DNA of 64,000 nt, taken from positions 62,001 to 126,000 of the forward strand of contig NZ_BPRA01000010.1 in NCBI RefSeq assembly GCF_022179645.1, in the 5' to 3' direction. Numbering within the stretch: the first letter of the stretch is position 1; every line of letters starts with the position of its first letter. The translations under genes were made by a program, and so were the position numbers. Shown here piece by piece: positions 58,985 to 64,000 of this stretch. The DNA is from Methylobacterium thuringiense. GTDB taxonomy: Bacteria > Pseudomonadota > Alphaproteobacteria > Rhizobiales > Beijerinckiaceae. The notes below the pieces were generated by a model. That model had not been told where the DNA came from and made no database searches. It saw only the letters and a list, made by a program, of their open reading frames with translations.

Positions 58985-60067
58985 TCAGCGTCCACCGTTG
59001 TATTCCGGCAACGACGGCTTTCCGCCGAAGATCACCTGCGACGGGTCGCGCTCCAGACTCTTGGCGGCACGGCTGAGGGTGTTCAGCGTGCGCTGGCCGT
59101 CGCTCGCCAGCGCCTCGACCTCGCGGCGGCTCGACCCGCTGAGACGGCTCACGCTCGTCGAGATGGTGGCGGTGCGCTTGTCGAGGTTTTCCGAGAGCAG
59201 GCGGAAGGCCTTGCCGGCGTCGCGGACCGAGATCGCGGCCTCGCGGATCTCTGCGAAGGTGGACGAGCCCTGCTGGCCCGAGGCCGAGCCGAGGAAGCCC
59301 TGGGCCCCGGCGAGCACGGCGTCGATCTTGTCGGCCGAGGCGTTGAGCTTGGCCATCATCGTGCGGGCGTCGCCGAGGCCGGCCTCGATGTTCGGGCTCG
59401 AATTCGCCATCGCCGTGGAGAAGCGGTCGACGTTGTCGATCACCCGGTTGAGTTTCTGGCCGTCGATCGCCTGGACGAGCGCGCCGATGGCCGGGCCGGC
59501 ATCGGCAAGCGTCTTCGAGAAGGTCTCCACGTTGGCGAGCGTGCGGTTGATGGCGCCCTCGTTGCCGGCGATCACCTTGTCGAGACGTTGCAGCATGTCG
59601 TCGGCCCGCTGTGCGATCTGGCGGGCGGCAGCCATCATGTCCTGGATGTCGGAGGAATCTGCGAAGATGGTCGGCATCGTGTCGTTGGCGCCGGCCTTGA
59701 GCGGCGGCGCGTCGGCGCTGCCGCCGGACAGCGAGATCTGCGAGACGCCGGTGAGCATCGCCGAGTCGAGCCGGGCGCGGGTGTCGGCGCGCAGCGGCGT
59801 CGTCGGCAGCACTTCAACGGTGGCGACGACCCGGCGCGGGTCCTGCGGCAGCAGGTGCACGTCCGTGGCCTCGCCCACCTTGATGCCGTTGAACGACACG
59901 GTCGAGCCCTTGGCGAGTCCGCCGACGCTGCCGGAAAAAACGATGCGGATCGCTTGGGCCGTATCGCTGCGGGAGCCGCCATGCAGCCAGAATGCGAAGC
60001 CGAAGCCGGCGAGCACGACGGCAATCGTGAAGGCGCCGATCAGGGCGTAGTTGGCACGGGTCTCCAT
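58985..60067 (-). CDS. mlaD: MlaD/MCE-family lipid-binding subunit
   Basis: 360 aa. One N-terminal transmembrane helix (YALIGAFTIAVVLAGFGFAF), then the MCE domain with IRIVFSGSVGGLAKGSTVSF, NGIKVGEATDVHLLPQDPRR and the typical GVSQISLSGG. The C-terminal 200 residues are coiled-coil with many Ala/Asp/Lys heptads, making it longer than E. coli MlaD (183 aa), as in many alphaproteobacteria. It forms the periplasmic lipid tunnel of an ABC phospholipid transporter. Confidence 0.9.
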   Translation of the reverse strand: METRANYALIGAFTIAVVLAGFGFAFWLHGGSRSDTAQAIRIVFSGSVGGLAKGSTVSFNGIKVGEATDVHLLPQDPRRVVATVEVLPTTPLRADTRARLDSAMLTGVSQISLSGGSADAPPLKAGANDTMPTIFADSSDIQDMMAAARQIAQRADDMLQRLDKVIAGNEGAINRTLANVETFSKTLADAGPAIGALVQAIDGQKLNRVIDNVDRFSTAMANSSPNIEAGLGDARTMMAKLNASADKIDAVLAGAQGFLGSASGQQGSSTFAEIREAAISVRDAGKAFRLLSENLDKRTATISTSVSRLSGSSRREVEALASDGQRTLNTLSRAAKSLERDPSQVIFGGKPSLPEYNGGR

Positions 60068-60128
60068 CGGTCAGGCCTTTTCACGATGGGCGGCGAATGT
60101 GGCGTGCGCGTCGGCACGCAGGGTGCGC

Positions 60129-61025
60129 TCACGCATGGACCGCATTCCGGTTCTGCTTGGCGGGGTTCGGCACGATCGCCCGGGCACGCTTGCCGTGGAA
60201 GTAAGAGCGCAGCCAGGGGTGGTCACTCGCGAGCATCGCCTCGATCGGGCCCTCGGCGATGATCTTGCCGTCGCCCAAGGCCGCGATCCGGTCGCAGGCG
60301 GTGTAGAGGCTGTCGAGATCGTGCGTGACCATGAAGACCGTGAGCCCGAGCGTCTGCTTGAGCGTGGCGACGAGCTCGTCGAACTCGCCGGCGCCGATCG
60401 GATCGAGGCCGGAGGTCGGCTCGTCGAGGAACAGGATCTCGGGATCTAGCGCCAGGGAGCGGGCCAAAGCCGCGCGCTTGATCATGCCGCCGGAGAGTTC
60501 GGAGGGCAGCTTGTCGGCGGCGTCGGGCTTGAGGCCGACCATCTCGATCTTGAGCCGGGCGAACTCGTCGAGCAGGCGCTCGGACAGGTCGAGATGCTCG
60601 CGCATCGGCATCTGGATGTTCTGCTTGACGGTGAGGCCGGAGAACAGCGCGCCCTGCTGGAACAGCACGCCCCAGCGCTTCTCGAGCTCGCGGCGGCGCG
60701 CCAGCGTCAGCCCGTCGACGTTCTCGCCGAAGATCTCGATGGTGCCGGAGCGCTTGGTGACGAGGCCGAGGATGGTGCGGGTGAGCACCGACTTGCCCTG
60801 CCCCGAGGGACCGACGAACCCCAGAATCTCACCGCGATAAATGTCGAGGTCGAGCCCCTTCATCACGTCGCGCGCGCCGAATCCCACCACGAGATCGCGC
60901 ACGCGGATGATGGCGTCCCGGCCCGGTTGGCGAGGAGAAGACGTCACGATGTGTCCCGATTCCGGCGAGGCGCCCCGCAGGGCGGCCTCGGGTGAAGCTG
61001 CGATGCCGTTGGGTTCGGCGTTCAA
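60129..61025 (-). CDS. mlaF: MlaF-type ABC transporter ATPase
   Basis: 298 aa. ABC motifs: Walker A GFVGPSGQGKSVLTRTILGL, Q-loop region WGVLFQQGALFSGL, signature LSGGMIKRAALARSLALDPE, Walker B ILFLDEPTSGLDPIGAGEFD and the H-loop VTHDLDSLY. The LSGGM signature is typical of MlaF. It powers lipid transfer with the permease encoded 14 bp upstream. Confidence 0.93.
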   Translation of the reverse strand: MNAEPNGIAASPEAALRGASPESGHIVTSSPRQPGRDAIIRVRDLVVGFGARDVMKGLDLDIYRGEILGFVGPSGQGKSVLTRTILGLVTKRSGTIEIFGENVDGLTLARRRELEKRWGVLFQQGALFSGLTVKQNIQMPMREHLDLSERLLDEFARLKIEMVGLKPDAADKLPSELSGGMIKRAALARSLALDPEILFLDEPTSGLDPIGAGEFDELVATLKQTLGLTVFMVTHDLDSLYTACDRIAALGDGKIIAEGPIEAMLASDHPWLRSYFHGKRARAIVPNPAKQNRNAVHA

Positions 61026-61039
61026 GGCGCTGATTTCGC

Positions 61040-62182
61040 TCAGAATTCGACCGCGGCGAAGAACACCGCGAACAATCCATCAAGCACGATGACCATGAAG
61101 ATAGACTTGACGACTGAGGCGGTGACGTGGCGTCCGAGCGACTCGGCCGAGCCCTCCACGGCGAAGCCCTCGATCGTCGCGATGATGCCGATGGTGAGCG
61201 CCATGAACGGCGCCTTGAGGAGGCCGACCCAGAGATGGTGCTCGGACACCGCCGCCTGCAGCCGCGAGAGAAAGCCGTCGACGGTCAGGCCGCCATAGAT
61301 CAGCGCGGTGACGCCGCCGCCGGCCAGTGCCGCGAGGTTGGCGAGGAAGGCGAGGATCGGCAGGCCGATCATCAGGGCTAAGATACGGGGAACGATCAGG
61401 ATTTCGATCGGGTCGAGGCCCATGACCCGCAGCGCGTCGACCTCCTCGCGCATGCGCATCGAGCCGATCTCGGCGGTGAAGGCCGAGCCGGAGCGGCCGG
61501 CCACCATGATCGAGGTGAGCAGCACGCCGAGCTCGCGCAGCACCAGGATGCCGATGAGGTTCACGACGAAGCTCTGCGCCCCGAAGCGCTGCAACTGGAT
61601 GATGCCCTGCTGCGCGACGATGCCGCCGACGAGGAACGAGATCAGCGCGATGATCGGCACACCGCGGAAGGCGATGGCCTCGAGCTGGTTGACCAGCGCG
61701 GTGAAGCGGAAGCTCGAGGGCCGCGCCGCCACCCGGCCGATCGCGGCGATGACCTCGCCGAGGAAGGACAGGCCGGCGAGGATCTCGCGGCCTGTGGAAA
61801 CGACGTTGCGGCCCACCGCATCGAGGGCGCCGAAGACGCGGCCGACGCGCTCCTTCGCCGGCGGATCGGCCGGGCGGAGCGCCACCTCGCCGAGCAGAAT
61901 CCTGTGTTCCGCCCGTGGGTTGGCATAGGCGAGGCGGCCGCCTGCGGCCTCGATCTCGGCGCGGGTGCGCTCCAGCACCCAGGCGCCGAGCGTGTCGAGC
62001 CGGGTGATGCCGGCGAGGTCGATCAGGACCGCCTGCGCTGCGCCGTGCGCGAGGATCGCGGCGGCGCTGCGCTCGACGCCGGGGCCCTGGTCGGCGGTCC
62101 AGCGGCCGCGCAGGGCCACGCGCTCGCCGGCGATGTCGGCGCCGGCCGCGTCGGGGTTGGCTGTGCCGGCTTCGATCAGCAC
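61040..62182 (-). CDS. mlaE: MlaE-type ABC permease with N-terminal STAS domain
   Basis: 380 aa from GTG 62182 (CGGAG at good spacing); GTG 62191 and longer starts are alternatives. Residues about 15-100 form a STAS domain (AQAVLIDLAGITRLDTLGAW), which in E. coli is the separate protein MlaB. The remainder is the MlaE permease: LVGGIVAQQGIIQLQRFGAQ, VLRELGVLLTSIMVAGRSGS, MRMREEVDALRVMGLDPIEI. First gene of the mlaE-mlaF-mlaD-lipoprotein operon for phospholipid transport between the membranes. No mlaC is visible in the window. Confidence 0.9.
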   Translation of the reverse strand: MLIEAGTANPDAAGADIAGERVALRGRWTADQGPGVERSAAAILAHGAAQAVLIDLAGITRLDTLGAWVLERTRAEIEAAGGRLAYANPRAEHRILLGEVALRPADPPAKERVGRVFGALDAVGRNVVSTGREILAGLSFLGEVIAAIGRVAARPSSFRFTALVNQLEAIAFRGVPIIALISFLVGGIVAQQGIIQLQRFGAQSFVVNLIGILVLRELGVLLTSIMVAGRSGSAFTAEIGSMRMREEVDALRVMGLDPIEILIVPRILALMIGLPILAFLANLAALAGGGVTALIYGGLTVDGFLSRLQAAVSEHHLWVGLLKAPFMALTIGIIATIEGFAVEGSAESLGRHVTASVVKSIFMVIVLDGLFAVFFAAVEF

Positions 62183-62329
62183 GAAAAACACTCCGATTCG
62201 GTCCCGCGGGACGCGGATGAGCGCCCATCTGAGGGCATCATGGTGACCAAAGCGTGTCTTGCCCGATGCCGGCCCTGGCATATGCCGCGGATAGACCCGG
62301 CGCATGCCGGGATGCGCTCCCGGCCAATG

Positions 62330-63787
62330 CTACGGGGCCAAGGCCCGTGCCGACGAACGCCGCGCCTGCAGGCCGAGCCCGACGAGGCCGAGGCCGGCCA
62401 GGGCGATCGGCGCCATCAGGGCGAAGGTCGTCGCCGGCCCGGCGCTGCGATAGACGATGCCGCAGCCCAGGGTGGCGATGGCCGAGCAGAGCGCCGTCGC
62501 CGAGCTGAGCGTGCCCTGTGCCCGGCCGCGGGCGCCGTCCGGGGCGAGGGCCGACACCGCGTTCATCGCCCCGAAATGCGTGGCGCCGAAGCTGAAGGCG
62601 TGGAGCATCTGCAGGGCCGCGAGGGCGGGCAGGCCATCGCCGGCGAGGGCCATGCCGAGGGCGCGCAGCACCGCCGCGACCCCGCCGAGCGCCAGCAGCC
62701 GGAACGGCGAGCGCCAGGCCGCCGGCAGCTTTCCGATCACCGCGAACAGCACAATCTCCGCGGCGACGCCGATGGCCCAGAGCGCGCCGATCCAGGCCCC
62801 CGGCACCCCCGCCGTGCTCCAGGCGATGGCGCCGAAGGCGTAGAGCGCCGCGTGGCTCGCCTGGATCAGCGCCGCCGCGGCGATGGCCAGCCACAGCACC
62901 CGGGGCAGGCGCGGGCGCGCCGTGGGGTGGAACGCCTTTTCCACGTGTTCCACCTCGTTCCAGCTGAAAAAGGCGACGGCCGAGGCGATCAGCGCCAGCC
63001 CGGTGAGCAGGAGGGGCACCGCGAAGGCTTCGCCGAGCCACCCGAGCAGCGCGCCCCCGGCGAGGTTCGCCCCCAGGAACCCGATCGAGCCGGCCATGCG
63101 GATCCGCGGATAGTCCAATCTCGGGGGTTTTTCGGCGCGCCTCACGCTTGAGCGAAGCGGCTCCGAAGCCGCTCGCCGTCCCCCACCCGCCACCTCACCC
63201 CGAGGTGCCCGCGCCGGCGGGCCTCGAAGGGTTTTCCAGACGTCACGGAGCGAACGGGAGGACCCTTCGAGGCCTCCGCCGCGCTCCGGCATCTCGGGGT
63301 GAGGTTTTGGGGGGGAGAGAGGGGCGGAGAGGCCGTCGCCGGACCGCCCCCGCGCCGATCCGGCCTCGGCCTGGGCGGAGCGCCGCACCGCCGCGAGCGT
63401 CAGGTAGTCGATGCTCGGCACCAGCGGCGCCGCGGCGACCGCGTTGATCGCGATGAGCCCCGCGAGCAGGCCCCAGCCGACGGCGGCGGCGGCCGGCATC
63501 AGCGCGTAGGTCGCGGCGAGAACCAGACTGCCCACGAGCAGGAGCGTGCGCGCGGAAAACCCCCGGTCGATCAGCCCCATCAGCGGCGCGGTGGCGACGA
63601 TGCGGATCGCGATCGGCAGCGCCAAGAGCCCGCCGATCAGCCCGGCATCGAGATGCAGCGCGTTCAGCCAGACCGGCATGAACGGCATCGCGATGCCGAT
63701 CTCGACGAAGACCACGGTGTAGAGCAGCGCGAGCCGGAGGGCGTTCGGCGCGTCGCTCGGGCTGGGTGGGGGCGGGGCAGGGGGCAC
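62330..63787 (-). CDS. MFS transporter with an in-frame palindromic repeat insertion
   Basis: 485 aa MFS protein of the HcaT/PP-type group (LLYTVVFVEIGIAMPFMPVW, GLIDRGFSARTLLLVGSLVL, PRIRMAGSIGFLGANLAGGA). Between helix 4 and the LDYPRIRMAGSIGF motif there are about 80 extra hydrophilic residues (for example PPKPHPEMPERGGGLEGSSR and RGPPARAPRGEVAGG) encoded by a dispersed palindrome at 63193-63304. Family members are normally near 400 aa and have a direct junction here. The frame stays open, so the protein may still be made with an enlarged cytoplasmic loop. Substrate unknown. Confidence 0.85.
   Translation of the reverse strand: MPPAPPPPSPSDAPNALRLALLYTVVFVEIGIAMPFMPVWLNALHLDAGLIGGLLALPIAIRIVATAPLMGLIDRGFSARTLLLVGSLVLAATYALMPAAAAVGWGLLAGLIAINAVAAAPLVPSIDYLTLAAVRRSAQAEAGSARGRSGDGLSAPLSPPKPHPEMPERGGGLEGSSRSLRDVWKTLRGPPARAPRGEVAGGGRRAASEPLRSSVRRAEKPPRLDYPRIRMAGSIGFLGANLAGGALLGWLGEAFAVPLLLTGLALIASAVAFFSWNEVEHVEKAFHPTARPRLPRVLWLAIAAAALIQASHAALYAFGAIAWSTAGVPGAWIGALWAIGVAAEIVLFAVIGKLPAAWRSPFRLLALGGVAAVLRALGMALAGDGLPALAALQMLHAFSFGATHFGAMNAVSALAPDGARGRAQGTLSSATALCSAIATLGCGIVYRSAGPATTFALMAPIALAGLGLVGLGLQARRSSARALAP
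63193..63304. repeat. Palindromic repeat inserted in the MFS gene
   Basis: 112 bp with outer arms CCTCACCCCGAG / CTCGGGGTGAGG and inner arms GCCTCGAAGGG / CCCTTCGAGGC. It belongs to the CCTCATCCTGAGG...GGCCTCGAAGG repeat type common in intergenic regions of Hyphomicrobiales, but here it sits inside a coding sequence and keeps the frame. Confidence 0.8.
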
Positions 63788-63935
63788 GGCGGGGCCGGGG
63801 CGGCGGGAGGGCGCCGGACGTGTGCACGTGGGGGGTGGGTTTGGCTATGGCTATGTTGGGGCCATATCGAGGATGCTCCGTTGGCCGCAGGCTATCCGTA
63901 GTATATTGACTGGCGAAACACTTGTAAAAGCAGCA

Positions 63936-64000
63936 ATGTTGATGAATATGAGCGCGCCCACGCACCAACGCGAGGAGCGGGCCGATTCAAAATCAAGCTG
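63936..64000 (+). CDS. Start of an unknown gene running off the window
   Basis: Three in-frame ATGs (63936, 63942, 63948) open a frame reading MSAPTHQREERADSKSS to the edge. Upstream is AT-rich with TTGACT near 63906 and CTTGTAAAAG, a plausible promoter region. Too short to identify; a regulator divergent from the MFS gene is a guess only. Confidence 0.4.
   Translation, partial: MLMNMSAPTHQREERADSKSS

Noticed and set aside
1-64000. Whole window being a plasmid because of repA
   Set aside because: Core genes such as rimO, mazG, pabABC, argC, thiE, thiD, hspQ and the Mla operon fit a chromosome; a chromid cannot be fully excluded.
1-64000. tRNA, rRNA or riboswitch genes
   Set aside because: No cloverleaf, rRNA segment or recognisable riboswitch core (including a THI box before thiE) was found by eye; a covariance search would be needed to be sure.

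Overview
The window looks like chromosomal DNA of a Methylobacterium-type alphaproteobacterium (order Hyphomicrobiales). The basis is very high GC throughout, MucR, HspQ, IalB and HWE/HisKA_2-type signalling genes, a CoA-ester lyase of the malyl-CoA type, and several families of dispersed palindromes. The genus is an inference from content, not proven. No rRNA, tRNA or CRISPR array was seen.

Layout. 1-4.1 kb: a possible thiotemplate-style locus with a partial adenylating ligase and an unknown protein on the minus strand, divergent from an acyl carrier protein and a 626-aa FkbH-like HAD/acyltransferase. 4.4-12.5 kb: housekeeping and envelope genes (IalB, HspQ, CoA-ester lyase, patatin lipase, UbiH-like monooxygenase, quinone oxidoreductase, nicotinamidase). 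12.5-18.7 kb: rimO, then a translationally coupled pabB-pabA-pabC folate block ending in a DoxX-like membrane protein, then mazG. 18.7-21.9 kb: a plasmid-style replication module (22-bp-phased iteron-like repeats, a RepA_C-type initiator, a palindrome-rich spacer and a HARE-HTH-like protein) embedded among chromosomal genes.

22-33.7 kb: a LOV-domain histidine kinase with its response regulator, an OprB-type porin, a ZnuD-like TonB receptor with a 16-bp palindrome at its start, a PAS protein and an acyl-CoA ligase. 34-38.8 kb: a three-gene lipid/envelope glycosylation operon (ArnT-like GT, GT2, LABN-domain protein), an FMN-binding oxidase and MetC. 38.9-50.2 kb: an Rmf-like protein, periplasmic catalase-related protein, RarD, P1 peptidase, a HigBA-like pair with an interrupted toxin, many small unknown genes, ArgC, a Cys-less MucR and an NrtR-like regulator. 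50.4-53.7 kb: a visibly lower-GC accessory segment (GIY-YIG-like protein, HEPN-like protein, ParB-like protein), with a 12-bp inverted repeat near its two ends. 54-64 kb: thiE-thiD, an XRE-cupin regulator, an acyltransferase, an Mla-type phospholipid transport operon, an MFS transporter carrying an in-frame palindromic insertion, and the start of one more gene.

The most interesting items are the ParB-like/HEPN cassette in the low-GC island, the iteron/RepA module inside chromosomal genes, and a family of five roughly 90-110 bp elements whose hairpin arms change in sequence while keeping their pairing. Smaller points are the MFS gene with the in-frame repeat, the TA toxin with an internal stop, and the zinc-ligand-poor MucR.
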